Assembly (NCBI GenBank): GCA_029558535.1
Contig: JAKQEK010000131.1
Coordinates: forward strand, 1 to 64,000
Source: Bacteroidota bacterium
GTDB taxonomy: Bacteria; Bacteroidota; Bacteroidia; Bacteroidales; ML635J-15
DNA length: 64,000 bases
Direction: 5' to 3'
How positions within the stretch are numbered: position 1 is the first letter of the stretch; the number at the start of each line of letters is the position of its first letter. Below the pieces are notes generated by a model. It did no database searches, was not told the DNA's origin, and worked only from the letters and a program-made list of their open reading frames with translations. Positions 8,260-16,786 of this stretch are shown piece after piece. Position numbers and translations under genes: made by a program.

Positions 8260-8676
8260 ATGAAAATACTAATCTCAACTCTATTACTTGTGATATCCGC
8301 TTCTTGTATTGTCAGTCAAAACATTATCAACATCAACTCTATCGAACTTGAGAAAACAATAGAAGAACTTGATAAACAAAACTCTGTAATTATTGATGGT
8401 AGATCTGCCGAAAAGTTTGCGGAAAACCATATTATAGACGCAATAAACATTGACGCTTTTTCTGAAGAAGCTCAAAAAGAAATCTTAAATTATCTTAACA
8501 AACATACTATTCTGTTGTATTGCACTACATTTAATAGAGTTGAGTTACTTACAGAAATCTTAACAAATTTGAATTATTCCGGCACTATCATAGTAGTTGA
8601 GGATGGCTTGGCTGGAATGATGAAAAATATACCCAACAGTAAGATATTTAGTATTAACTTAAATAATCAATTTTAA
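8260..8676 (+). CDS. Exported rhodanese-domain protein
   Basis: The 138-residue product begins with a signal sequence; ISASC at residue 16 could be a lipobox, so it may be a lipoprotein. Residues about 25-130 form one rhodanese domain: VIIDGRSAEKFAENHI and then LLYCTTFNR, where C88 is the probable catalytic, persulfide-carrying cysteine. Single-domain rhodaneses move sulfane sulfur or bind thiophilic metalloids. Its place between the permease and two ArsF-type redox proteins points to periplasmic thiol chemistry tied to arsenic. It is 57 bases after the permease and 11 bases before the next gene. Confidence 0.8.
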   Translation: MKILISTLLLVISASCIVSQNIININSIELEKTIEELDKQNSVIIDGRSAEKFAENHIIDAINIDAFSEEAQKEILNYLNKHTILLYCTTFNRVELLTEILTNLNYSGTIIVVEDGLAGMMKNIPNSKIFSINLNNQF

Positions 8677-8687
8677 AAAAGCAAATT

Positions 8688-9098
8688 ATGAAAAAAATCG
8701 TTTTATTTATTAGCATTTTAGCAATGGTTTTAGGAATACATTCGTGTAAAAACAAAACCAACAACTCAGTTGAAACTGAAGAATTTAAAGAAAAAATTAC
8801 CATTACCTACTTTCATGGCGAAAGACGTTGTAAAACCTGTATTGCTGTTGGCGATGTAGCAAAACTAACTTATGAGGAAAACTACAAAGACAACAAAGAT
8901 ATCGCGTTTAAAGATATAAACATAGATGATAAAGCAAATGAAAAAATTGCCGAAAAATATGAAATCGCAGGTTCAGCGCTACTTATAATTATTAATGGAA
9001 AAGCAGAAGATATTACAGGCATGGCTTTTCAAAACGCTGTGAACAATCCTGAAGTTTTGAAAGAAAAAATAGAAGAAATTGTAAATAAATCTTCATAA
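8688..9098 (+). CDS. Exported thioredoxin-like lipoprotein, ArsF family (copy 2)
   Basis: The 136-residue protein has a lipoprotein signal (IHSC, C20) and a thioredoxin-like domain with ITYFHGERRC and the pair C48-K-T-C51. It shares YFHGE.RC.TCIAVGDV with copy 1 at 5171, so the two are recent paralogues. The change of the dipeptide from PT to KT between the cysteines should shift redox potential, suggesting division of labour. It is expected at the periplasmic face, exchanging electrons with the ArsG/CcdA-like protein. A TTACG/CGTAA inverted repeat (about 9124-9146) follows, before copy 3. Confidence 0.8.
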   Translation: MKKIVLFISILAMVLGIHSCKNKTNNSVETEEFKEKITITYFHGERRCKTCIAVGDVAKLTYEENYKDNKDIAFKDINIDDKANEKIAEKYEIAGSALLIIINGKAEDITGMAFQNAVNNPEVLKEKIEEIVNKSS

Positions 9099-9121
9099 CA
9101 TATAACTATATTCAATAACCG

Positions 9122-9147
9122 TTACGAAAAATATTTTAACGTAAATC
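9122..9147. promoter_or_regulatory. Inverted repeat TTACG-N13-CGTAA before ArsF copy 3
   Basis: The 51-base gap between ArsF copies 2 and 3 contains GTTACG and CGTAA arms separated by an AT-rich spacer, ending just before the ATG at 9150. It resembles an operator or short hairpin. It differs from the ATTTCG half-sites at the head of the cluster, so no common regulator is implied. Weak evidence. Confidence 0.3.
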
Positions 9148-9149
9148 TC

Positions 9150-9557
9150 ATGAAGAACTTAATAAGTATTGTAGTCATTAGTCTTGTTTTATCATCAATT
9201 GGTTTTTCTCAGACAAAAACACCAAAGGTAATCGTGTATTACTTTCATGCAACAGAGCGATGCCATACATGTAAAGAAATAGGACAAAAAACAAAAATGG
9301 TAATGGCCGATAATTTTAGAGATGAAATTATTAGTGGGGTAGTAAAATTTCAGGAATTCGATTATGAAGACCCAGTAAATAAATCTATCGTAAATAAATA
9401 TTTCGCATATGGCAGCACTCTTTTATTAGTTTATCCCGAAAACGAAGAAAAAAATGTAGATCTAACCGAAATGGCTTTTCAGTATGTTGTAAATAAACCG
9501 GAAAAGTTTAAGGAAGAACTAGCAAAAGAAATTGATAAACTGATAATGAGCGATTAA
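9150..9557 (+). CDS. Exported thioredoxin-like protein, ArsF family (copy 3)
   Basis: The 135-residue product has a standard signal peptide (probable cleavage after IGFSQ, no lipobox) and a thioredoxin-like domain VIVYYFHATERC with C38-H-T-C41. A CxHC-type dipeptide resembles the oxidising DsbA style (CPHC) more than its neighbours. The final segment (LTEMAFQYVVNKPEKF) aligns with the same region of copies 1 and 2. Being soluble while copies 1 and 2 are lipid-anchored suggests a mobile periplasmic carrier. It precedes arsC by 50 bases. Confidence 0.8.
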   Translation: MKNLISIVVISLVLSSIGFSQTKTPKVIVYYFHATERCHTCKEIGQKTKMVMADNFRDEIISGVVKFQEFDYEDPVNKSIVNKYFAYGSTLLLVYPENEEKNVDLTEMAFQYVVNKPEKFKEELAKEIDKLIMSD

Positions 9558-9607
9558 ACATTCGTTAACAAATCTATCCAGCTATCATAAATGAATGAAA
9601 ATAAAAA

Positions 9608-10021
9608 ATGAAGATACTAATTTTATGTACCGGCAATTCTTGCCGATCGCAAATGGCGCATGGATTTTTACAATCATTTGATAAAAGTCTGACTGTTCGC
9701 TCTGCCGGAACCGAGGCCAGTGGCAAGCTTAATCTCGGAGCCGTAGAGGCTATGAAAGAAGTTGGAATAAACATTTCGCATCACACTTCTGATTCGGTTG
9801 ATTTATACCTTGGCGAAGAGTGGGATTATGTGATAACTGTTTGCGGTGGAGCAAATGAGGTTTGTCCTGCTTTTATCGGTAAAGTAAAAAACCGTTTGCA
9901 TATTGGTTTCGACGATCCGTCTCATGCAGTTGGCAGCGAGGAGTTTATCAAGTCAGAATTTCGCAGGGTTAGAGATGAGATTAAGGTGAAGTTTGAGAGG
10001 CTTTATGAGAGTATTAAGTAA
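9608..10021 (+). CDS. arsC: Thioredoxin-coupled arsenate reductase (low-molecular-weight phosphatase fold)
   Basis: This 137-residue cytoplasmic enzyme reduces As(V) to As(III). The P-loop C7-T-G-N-S-C12-R13-S is the CX5R motif of the phosphatase-like family, and the redox shuttle cysteines C79 and C86 are seen in [11 protein letters not shown]. This is the thioredoxin-linked pI258 type, not the glutaredoxin type. The As(III) product is the substrate of Acr3, encoded 68 bases downstream. Length is normal for the family. The first ATG gives the P-loop immediately, as expected. Confidence 0.93.
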   Translation: MKILILCTGNSCRSQMAHGFLQSFDKSLTVRSAGTEASGKLNLGAVEAMKEVGINISHHTSDSVDLYLGEEWDYVITVCGGANEVCPAFIGKVKNRLHIGFDDPSHAVGSEEFIKSEFRRVRDEIKVKFERLYESIK

Positions 10022-10022
10022 A

Positions 10023-10070
10023 ACTGCTCCTTGTAAGGATGGGTTTAAAACCCATCCTTACAAGTGCAGT
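10023..10070. repeat. Near-perfect 17-bp-arm palindrome between arsC and acr3
   Basis: Arms CTTGTAAGGATGGGTTT (10030-10046) and its complement (10048-10064) flank a single A, and a second arm pair ACTGC/GCAGT (10023-10027, 10066-10070) extends the stem. The lack of a proper loop and of a T-tract argues against an ordinary terminator. It looks like a REP-like intergenic palindrome and could also modulate Acr3 translation or mRNA stability. Confidence 0.6.
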
Positions 10071-10089
10071 TATTAGAATTTTATATAAT

Positions 10090-11109
10090 ATGAAGAAAAT
10101 AGCATTTTTCGAGAAGTACCTAACCTTGTGGGTAGCTGCCTGTATAGGATTGGGTGTAATTATAGGGCATTTTGCAGGAAATGGAATCACGATTCTAACC
10201 GAAATGGAATTATTTAATGTAAATATTCCGGTTGCGATTCTAATTTGGTTAATGATATACCCTATGATGTTGCAAATTGATTTTTCAAGCCTTAAAAGAG
10301 TCGGCAAAGAGCCAAAAGGTTTGATTTTAACAGTAGTTATAAACTGGCTGATAAAACCTTTTACTATGTCTTTTTTCGCGTGGTTGTTTTTCACGAAGAT
10401 TTATTCTGCATTCATTGACCCATCGCTGGCAGGGGAATATATTGCCGGTGCAATTCTTTTAGGAGCTGCTCCATGTACAGCAATGGTTTTTGTGTGGTCA
10501 TATTTATCGGACGGAGATCCAAATTACACACTTGTTCAGGTTTCTGTTAATGACCTGATAATATTGATTGCATTTGTACCAATTGTTGGGTTACTGCTAG
10601 GCATTACAGATGTAAAGATCCCTTACGAAACCTTATTGACTAGTGTAGTTGTTTTTGTAGTAATCCCACTGTTAGCAGGTTATATTACAAATCGTTCGGT
10701 TGTTAAGGCTAAAGGCGAAGAGTGGTTAAAAAAAAATCTATTACCTAAACTTCGTCCATTTTCTATTGTTGCATTGCTGGTAACTTTAGTACTTCTGTTT
10801 GCTTTTCAGGGGGAAATTATCACAGACAATCCATTAATTATACTTTTAGTTGCTGTACCTTTAATTATCCAGACCTATTTCATCTTTTTTATTACTTGGA
10901 TTGGAGGGAAAAAACTAAAACTGCCCTACTCTACTTGTGCTCCTGCTGCAATGATTGGTGCTAGTAACTTTTTCGAGTTGGCTGTTGCTGTTGCAATTGT
11001 TTTATTCGGTTACGACTCTCCTGCAGCTTTGGTAACAGTTGTCGGTGTTCTAGTAGAAGTTCCTGTTATGTTATCGCTGGTTGCTTTTGCAAATAGGAGA
11101 AAATATTGA
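10090..11109 (+). CDS. acr3: Arsenite efflux permease, ACR3 family
   Basis: The 339-residue inner-membrane protein of about ten segments exports As(III) by proton exchange. The essential cysteine lies in [20 protein letters not shown] and the conserved glutamate in [16 protein letters not shown], both hallmarks of ACR3. I place the start at ATG 10090 ([20 protein letters not shown]). A longer frame from 10039 would begin inside the upstream palindrome and add 17 atypical residues. It works with ArsC and ends the cluster. A diverged copy of its last ~95 codons lies 3 kb away at 14169-14453, beyond an oppositely oriented protease gene. Confidence 0.93.
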   Translation: MKKIAFFEKYLTLWVAACIGLGVIIGHFAGNGITILTEMELFNVNIPVAILIWLMIYPMMLQIDFSSLKRVGKEPKGLILTVVINWLIKPFTMSFFAWLFFTKIYSAFIDPSLAGEYIAGAILLGAAPCTAMVFVWSYLSDGDPNYTLVQVSVNDLIILIAFVPIVGLLLGITDVKIPYETLLTSVVVFVVIPLLAGYITNRSVVKAKGEEWLKKNLLPKLRPFSIVALLVTLVLLFAFQGEIITDNPLIILLVAVPLIIQTYFIFFITWIGGKKLKLPYSTCAPAAMIGASNFFELAVAVAIVLFGYDSPAALVTVVGVLVEVPVMLSLVAFANRRKY

Positions 11110-11125
11110 AAAACTATTAACCCTG

Positions 11126-14047
11126 CTAGATTTTTACGATTCGTTTTGCAAAAGTCTTTTTACCATTATCAATTATCACAAAATAAACACCTTTCTCAAA
11201 TCTGCTGAAATCGATATCATAAGATTGCCTGATTTGAATAGTTTCAAAAACAACACGACCGTTTACATCAATTATTTTAAAACTATGCTTGTGATTGTTA
11301 TCATCAGCCACAAAAATGCTTACAACATCACTTACAGGATTGGGATAAACGCACACATCATCAACAAGTTCCAACTGAGTTTTATTTATACCATCTAATA
11401 CTATTTCGATGTCATCAAGATACAGATTAAACATTTGAGCAATGCTATAACAATAAAATCCAAAATAATAGAAATCATCGGACCATATCGGAAAATAAAC
11501 TTCTGCCTGCTGATATGTATTATTTGTCAGATTGGGATAATCTCCTAACAAAACATTCAATTCTGAATGAGTTTGGGTGTTACCCATCATTAGTTTCAAA
11601 TTTTCAGGCCAAGTTCCATCTTCTATTTTGTACCAGAAACTAATTTTGTAAATAAAACCTGACTCAAGCCAAACGCATTTCGAAATCAACCAATCATCAG
11701 CTGCTGCAAAATCATTGTACTCATACTTCACACAAGCAGGTTGCGAATGCCCTCCGTTAGTTTTATACTGCCATGTTCTATTATCATTATTTACATTTTC
11801 GATAATCCAATCTTCATACTCATCTAATAATTCAAACCCAATTAAATATGGTAATTCAGCATTTGTTTTATTTTTAACGCTTACAAAAAGGCTATCATTC
11901 TCTTGATCAACATCGCCGGAGTATTCTGCCCATATTTTTATCGAATATTCTCCATACGCACTTAAATCTGCGACAGTTAAAAAATTAAAAATCTCAGATT
12001 CTCCAGGATGTAATGTTTCTCCAAAGTTTTCCACAACAACTTCGTTTTCATCAATTTGGTATTTCATAGTAATATTACTAAGGATTTGCGAACTAAGATT
12101 AACAATCTTAACAGCAATAGTCTCCTCACCCATCATACAGGACGACACCGGATTTATAACTTCGCTAAGCATAACATCAGGTTCAGAAAGCTCAATTATC
12201 TCGAAATTGTCAATCAAGAAACTAAGCATTTCCGGTTGACTATAAATATGAAATCCAAAATAGTAAGAGGCATTCTCATTTACAGTGAAATAATGTACTG
12301 CCGTTTGAAATTCAGCATTATTTAAACCATTTAGATTAATCAATTGATCCGTCATAAATTCAGAGTACGGAGAATTTCCCAAATAAACGGCAATATCATG
12401 AAACCAATAAACACCAATTCCATGATAATCAAAACTTAATTTATAAAGCTTACCTTGCTCCAGAATTATACATTTCGACATAAGCCAGTCATCAGCCATA
12501 TTATCTGTTGATGAATTATATCCGGGCGAGAATCCCGAACCAGATAAACCCCAAGTAACCCCATCATCATTACTATCCTCAATAAGCCAGCCCATATCAT
12601 CGCCACCACCACTAATTTGATAGGGAATATCGGCACACAGTACATTTACAACATTTATGGCAAGTGTATCATTTACCCTATATGTATCACAAACCAATTC
12701 AGAATAAACTTGCAAACTGTATATTTCACCTGCTGTTTGGGAAAAGTCGTAAGTTTGTTCAAATTGATAAACTATAGATTCTCCGGGATTTACAGTCGTG
12801 TTAACTATTTCAGTAACCGGTTCTCCGCCATCTACTACATAAGAAATTGGAAAATTTGAGCACGAGGAATTTCCGTAATTATCTATTATAACACTAATGT
12901 GTGTCGGCTCTGTATATGTCATATTTATCGGATGAATAATCTCTGTAATCTTAATATCACATTCATGCTTAGGGAATATATTAATTAAAGCACACTGTGA
13001 CAGAGGGAAAAAATTATCATCTAACAAATAATAAGCACCATCCGAATCCCAACCCCAGTTAAAATGAAAATAATCATCAACATCATATCCATCTAAAACC
13101 CATGCATGTCCTTCGGGTATAATTTCAGAAAAACCAATATAAAGCATTGGGAATCCGTTATCAATTTGATTTCTCAACAAGTTTTTCCAATCTTCGTCCG
13201 AAAAGCCTGACTTATGCACATAACTCAGATTTGCAGAATAATTAAAGTAGTCCACAAAAGTATTATTACTAACTCCAGCACCTGAACTTGTTGCTGCATA
13301 ATTCATATTAACCGCCACACCACTATGATACATCAGGGTTGCAACAGCATTATTTTCTTCGGTAAGTTCGTCCGACATTTGAGCCCAAAGATATTCGGTT
13401 GCACCAAAATCTGCTGAAAGACTCCCATACAATAAGTGGTCATATGAATGATTACCAATTCCAAATTGCGGATAGTTCCAATATTTCATAATTTGAGCCA
13501 TCGCAGTTGCAACACATCCTGTAACTGAATGACCACAAGGTCCGTTTATATCTTCGGGACACAATGTATTATAGTAACAACCTTGTCCCCAACGGGTAGT
13601 TAGTAATTGTATCGATTTAGTTTGTCCTGAAATGAATTCTGAACTTTGAGTTCTTTCCCATGATGAATGCTTCGGTAAACTGTTGTAATTTAAGCTTTCT
13701 TTCGTTTTTAACATTTGTTCACCTATATGCTCGAACCACAACTTTTCGGACTCTGACATAAACTCCGGGTCGTAAAAACTGTTATACGAGTACGCTAAAA
13801 CAGCAGGAAAGCAATCATCTGTACTTAATGCCACAAATCCTCCGGTCTCAAAATAAAAAATACTAATTGCATGATATTCACCCGAATAAATTCTGTGTTC
13901 ATCTATTGAGCTTCCTAAATCGGCCATATTTAGTTTAGTTTTATAAAAGAATTTTACAAAATCTTTTAACTGTTCTTCCGATAAAGGTTTTGAAAACAAT
14001 GCAGCTACGACAATTAAACTAAATCCAAGACAAATTAGTTTTTTCAT
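11126..14047 (-). CDS. Secreted C10-family (streptopain-like) cysteine peptidase with T9SS sorting domain
   Basis: The start is taken at 14047 (MKKLICLGFSLIVVAALFSK, a clear signal peptide); an upstream in-frame ATG at 14110 would add 21 poor residues. After a propeptide, the C10 domain shows the catalytic cysteine in SVTGCVATAMAQIM and the histidine in PEGHAWVLDGYD, with NWGWDSDGAYYL following. Two choice-of-anchor-J/CARDB-like blocks follow, each with a DDWL.SKC segment. The last ~75 residues (VCVYPNPVSD to FAKRIVKI) are a T9SS type A sorting domain, so it is exported across the outer membrane and processed. It lies between acr3 and the acr3 remnant, in the opposite orientation. Confidence 0.88.
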   Translation of the reverse strand: MKKLICLGFSLIVVAALFSKPLSEEQLKDFVKFFYKTKLNMADLGSSIDEHRIYSGEYHAISIFYFETGGFVALSTDDCFPAVLAYSYNSFYDPEFMSESEKLWFEHIGEQMLKTKESLNYNSLPKHSSWERTQSSEFISGQTKSIQLLTTRWGQGCYYNTLCPEDINGPCGHSVTGCVATAMAQIMKYWNYPQFGIGNHSYDHLLYGSLSADFGATEYLWAQMSDELTEENNAVATLMYHSGVAVNMNYAATSSGAGVSNNTFVDYFNYSANLSYVHKSGFSDEDWKNLLRNQIDNGFPMLYIGFSEIIPEGHAWVLDGYDVDDYFHFNWGWDSDGAYYLLDDNFFPLSQCALINIFPKHECDIKITEIIHPINMTYTEPTHISVIIDNYGNSSCSNFPISYVVDGGEPVTEIVNTTVNPGESIVYQFEQTYDFSQTAGEIYSLQVYSELVCDTYRVNDTLAINVVNVLCADIPYQISGGGDDMGWLIEDSNDDGVTWGLSGSGFSPGYNSSTDNMADDWLMSKCIILEQGKLYKLSFDYHGIGVYWFHDIAVYLGNSPYSEFMTDQLINLNGLNNAEFQTAVHYFTVNENASYYFGFHIYSQPEMLSFLIDNFEIIELSEPDVMLSEVINPVSSCMMGEETIAVKIVNLSSQILSNITMKYQIDENEVVVENFGETLHPGESEIFNFLTVADLSAYGEYSIKIWAEYSGDVDQENDSLFVSVKNKTNAELPYLIGFELLDEYEDWIIENVNNDNRTWQYKTNGGHSQPACVKYEYNDFAAADDWLISKCVWLESGFIYKISFWYKIEDGTWPENLKLMMGNTQTHSELNVLLGDYPNLTNNTYQQAEVYFPIWSDDFYYFGFYCYSIAQMFNLYLDDIEIVLDGINKTQLELVDDVCVYPNPVSDVVSIFVADDNNHKHSFKIIDVNGRVVFETIQIRQSYDIDFSRFEKGVYFVIIDNGKKTFAKRIVKI

Positions 14048-14168
14048 AAATTGATAGTTAAATGATATATCAGCAAATATATTTAAATAATTCGAAAAAT
14101 GATATAACAAACATTTAGAGTTTTTTTATCACAGATAGCAAGTTATTCTCTTTCTACTTACATTTAGA

Positions 14169-14453
14169 GACCCTTTGATTATTTTAATTGTTGTAGCATT
14201 TCATTAAATTATCCAAGCCTATTTTATATTCTTTTTAAATTGGTTTGCAGGCAAGAAATTAAAGTTGCCTTATGCAGTTTGTGCTACTTCATCAATGATT
14301 GGAGCTAGTAACTTCTTTGAGCTTGCGGTGGCTGTTGCAATTGTACTTTTTGGTTATGATTCTCCTGCAGCTTTGGTTACTGTTGTAGGAATACTGGGTG
14401 AGGTTCCTGTTATGTTATCGCTGGTTGCTTTTGGAAATAGGAGAAAATATTAA
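14169..14453 (+). pseudogene. Decayed 3' fragment of a second acr3 gene
   Basis: This segment reads as the last ~95 codons of an ACR3 permease and ends NRRKY like the intact gene at 10090-11109. Translation in frame gives DPLIILIVVAFH, an in-frame TAA at 14205-14207, then IIQAYFIFF and [14 protein letters not shown]. No 5' part exists; the upstream side meets the C10 peptidase leader. By eye, roughly 84% of the bases over the last ~160 match, most changes are silent, and the final ~49 bases differ at only two or fewer positions before the stop. A 62-codon open frame from 14265 is only the tail of this remnant. Confidence 0.85.
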
Positions 14454-14472
14454 AAAAAATAATGAGAGTCAG

Positions 14473-14488
14473 TACTTTAAATGAGGTA
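14473..14488. promoter_or_regulatory. Palindrome of the TACCTCAAATGAGGTA family (copy 1, imperfect)
   Basis: TACTTTAAATGAGGTA is followed by TGTTTTACTTG, matching two perfect copies at 16561 and 23231 including the flank. The site is 425 bases upstream of the minus-strand C10 peptidase start, separated from it by the acr3 remnant. It may be a response-regulator site (see the findings). Two mismatches in the left arm make it the weakest copy. Confidence 0.5.
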
Positions 14489-14670
14489 TGTTTTACTTGT
14501 GATATAAAAACAAGCTAAATTGCTGTGAGGTATGATAACAAATGATTATAGAGGTTTTTGTGGTAAGATTTGGAAATTGTAAAATATTTTAGTGGTGATT
14601 AAGAAGGTGTTTTTTTGATTATGATTGGAGTGAGTTATAGCCTATATAAGGATAATTTAGCTATTAAAAT

Positions 14671-14700
14671 GAATAAAAACTAAAAGTTTAGTTTTTATTC
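14671..14700. terminator. Perfect 14-bp-arm AT-rich hairpin
   Basis: Arms GAATAAAAACTAAA and TTTAGTTTTTATTC flank a 2-base centre. It lies about 70 bases beyond the stop of the minus-strand lipoprotein gene (14768) and could terminate it, although the stem has almost no GC. The rest of the 314-base gap 14454-14767 holds the copy-1 palindrome and no gene. Confidence 0.4.
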
Positions 14701-14767
14701 TTCAAGTTGTATTTTTGGTGACATAGATGGCTAAATATTTAGCTAATGGTTAATATAATGGATGCTT

Positions 14768-16444
14768 TTAAGGTCTTGGTACAATCTTTTTAACTATGTT
14801 ACTGGTGTAACCTCCATCTGAAACATATCTTACATTTTGTCTTAATACCGTTGTTGCTCCTCCCCAGCAAAAATCGCAATCAAATGAGCACACATTATTA
14901 TTTGTTATAGCTGCAATATTAATTGAGTGCCATTCCGTAGAGCCTTCAAAACTTCCGTTATTTTCGTTGTCCCATTCTGTTTTGAACTCAATTCTTCCTG
15001 ATGATGGGATTATTCCATCTTTAAAATAAACTGTATTTTTTGCTACAGTACTTGTGTTATGTGTAGGGCATGGATTATTATGATAATTGCTAAAACTGAT
15101 ACTTTGAATTACTGGATTTTCAGCAACTAAAATAGCAGAGTAAGACTTTTCTAATGTATATGAATTTTCATTATATACAAATATAAAATCAAAGTTCTGA
15201 TTAGTAGATTGACTTGTTGAAAATGTCAAGTTTAACTGATTGTCGCTATTGTTAGTTGATAATATCACATTAGAATTGCTTATACCCACAATTGAAGCAT
15301 TAGTCACATTTCCTATTTTCTGTAAAGTATTGTAAGTTGATATATCAGATATAGTTTGTGGGCGACCGGTCAATCCTCCTCCTGAAAATCCAAAAACATT
15401 CTTGATAGTAAGAATAAATCCATCAATTTTACCCCACCAATACTGAAAAGTATCTAAGTGAAGAATTATAGAAGATAAAGTGGAGTTATTTGTGCCAATA
15501 TCAGCATTGTAAACGGATCTTAAATTTACATTAATGTCAAAAGTATATTCATTATCATTTGTAAAAATAAAATCGGTATTTTTTGACGATCCAACTAAAC
15601 TTGAGATAAATGGAATATGTGCAATATCGTAAAATTCAATAGTTTTGTATGCGACTGCTTTTAACTCCCGAACAAGAATAATAGCTGCAGTAATGGCAAT
15701 TATTTTTGTTAAAATGTCTGGAGAGGGTGCAGTTATTGATAAGCCTAGTACTGTTCCAGATGTGCCTATAGTGAATACTTTCTTCAACAAAAATTCTTTG
15801 TAGTTAATTACTGCTTGATTATCGGATTTCACTTTGTTTTTATCTCCAGGTTCGAACAAATCGGGGTTTTCATTAATAAAATGTGCGTATGCAAGCTTTT
15901 CATTTTCATTTAATTGAGAATACGTGTCATTAAAAGAGTTAATCATATTTGTGAGTAAATCAACTTCTTCATTTGCAAGAGAATTACCTGTTTCAGCAGC
16001 TATTGCTTGAGCGTAATCTAAAGTATTGATAATTTCTGATTCTACAGTAGAAATTATAAGGTTGTAATCGTCAATAGTTGTATTTTCTAATATAACAACA
16101 TTTGTAGAGGCAGTGTTGGAATTGTCGAAAGTAAGACTTAAGGAATAAGTGCCAGGCGATAAGTTTGGAACCATTAAAACTAATTCATTCTCTGAAGCTC
16201 TTTTTAGAATTATTTCTTCTGTGCCAATGATTCCGTTATAGTCTTCGTATAAAAGGTCTGTGCCAGTAATTGCTACTGTTACAATTTGATAAGGCCTAAT
16301 GGATGTTTCATTAATATTTATAGCTATAGTATCAATATTATCAGGTGGGTTTTCAACTGTATCTTTTTTGCAGCTTGTATTCAAAGTTAGTATAAAAACT
16401 GATGTAATAATAGCTGTTTTAAGAAATAATTGTTTGCTTTTCAT
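14768..16444 (-). CDS. Large lipoprotein of unknown function
   Basis: The 558-residue product has a lipoprotein signal (LTLNTSC, C25). Residues about 40-120 look like an IPT/TIG-type beta-sandwich (ISGTDLLYED-like spacing, LVLMVPNLSPGTYSLSL). A helical stretch (about 120-215) and a hydrophobic segment near residues 225-265 (SITAPSPDILTKIIAITAAI) follow, then beta-rich sequence with a cysteine-containing end (CSFDCDFCWGG). I do not recognise a family. The membrane-like segment is odd for an outer-membrane lipoprotein. A perfect TACCTCAAATGAGGTA palindrome lies about 117 bases upstream of its start, as for the 1651-residue protein, so the two may be co-regulated. Confidence 0.7.
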   Translation of the reverse strand: MKSKQLFLKTAIITSVFILTLNTSCKKDTVENPPDNIDTIAININETSIRPYQIVTVAITGTDLLYEDYNGIIGTEEIILKRASENELVLMVPNLSPGTYSLSLTFDNSNTASTNVVILENTTIDDYNLIISTVESEIINTLDYAQAIAAETGNSLANEEVDLLTNMINSFNDTYSQLNENEKLAYAHFINENPDLFEPGDKNKVKSDNQAVINYKEFLLKKVFTIGTSGTVLGLSITAPSPDILTKIIAITAAIILVRELKAVAYKTIEFYDIAHIPFISSLVGSSKNTDFIFTNDNEYTFDINVNLRSVYNADIGTNNSTLSSIILHLDTFQYWWGKIDGFILTIKNVFGFSGGGLTGRPQTISDISTYNTLQKIGNVTNASIVGISNSNVILSTNNSDNQLNLTFSTSQSTNQNFDFIFVYNENSYTLEKSYSAILVAENPVIQSISFSNYHNNPCPTHNTSTVAKNTVYFKDGIIPSSGRIEFKTEWDNENNGSFEGSTEWHSINIAAITNNNVCSFDCDFCWGGATTVLRQNVRYVSDGGYTSNIVKKIVPRP

Positions 16445-16560
16445 AATTAGATAAATTTTTTTTCACCTACTCTTTCCCGGATTTTCGGCAAACTCCGTAT
16501 GATTTAATAAACAATGCATTAATATGCTATAAAAATATTGGCAATATTAATACCAGTCAA

Positions 16561-16576
16561 TACCTCAAATGAGGTA
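16561..16576. promoter_or_regulatory. Perfect palindrome TACCTCAAATGAGGTA (copy 2)
   Basis: The 16-base palindrome is preceded by TCAA and followed by TATTTTACT, the same flanks as copy 3 at 23231. It lies 117 bases upstream of the minus-strand lipoprotein gene start (16444) and 211 bases upstream of the plus-strand AbiEi start. Because the other copies also lie upstream of minus-strand exported-protein genes, I assign it to the lipoprotein gene. Confidence 0.6.
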
Positions 16577-16731
16577 TATTTTACTTGAAAGATAAGAAGT
16601 ATATATGATTGAGAATGCTATTTGCCATGACGTTTTTTATAATTTGAGACGTGTTGATGAAAATAGTTTTACGATAATTGGCAGCTTTTGTAAATATTTT
16701 ATTCTAATTTATTTGCACAATTAAAATAGAT

Positions 16732-16771
16732 TTACTATTATTGTGAACTGATAGTAATAATATGTATTACT
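16732..16771 (+). promoter_or_regulatory. Putative AbiEi operator: overlapping inverted repeats
   Basis: AGTAATA (16753-16759) and TATTACT (16765-16771) form a 19-base palindrome ending 15 bases before the AbiEi start. TTACTAT (16732-16738) and ATAGTAA (16751-16757) form a second, overlapping pair. AbiE antitoxins are known to repress their operon by binding inverted repeats upstream. The remainder of the 342-base gap holds copy 2 of the other palindrome. Confidence 0.5.
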
Positions 16772-16786
16772 TATGGGGCACGAATT

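Noticed and set aside
11110-14168. C10 protease region as an insertion sequence or composite transposon
   Set aside because: There is no transposase, no terminal inverted repeat and no short target duplication; the acr3 copies are in direct orientation but too diverged to be fresh target repeats.
14265-14453. A 62-codon frame that could be called a small membrane protein
   Set aside because: It is the tail of the decayed acr3 copy. The matching frame continues upstream through a stop codon at 14205, so it is not an independent gene.
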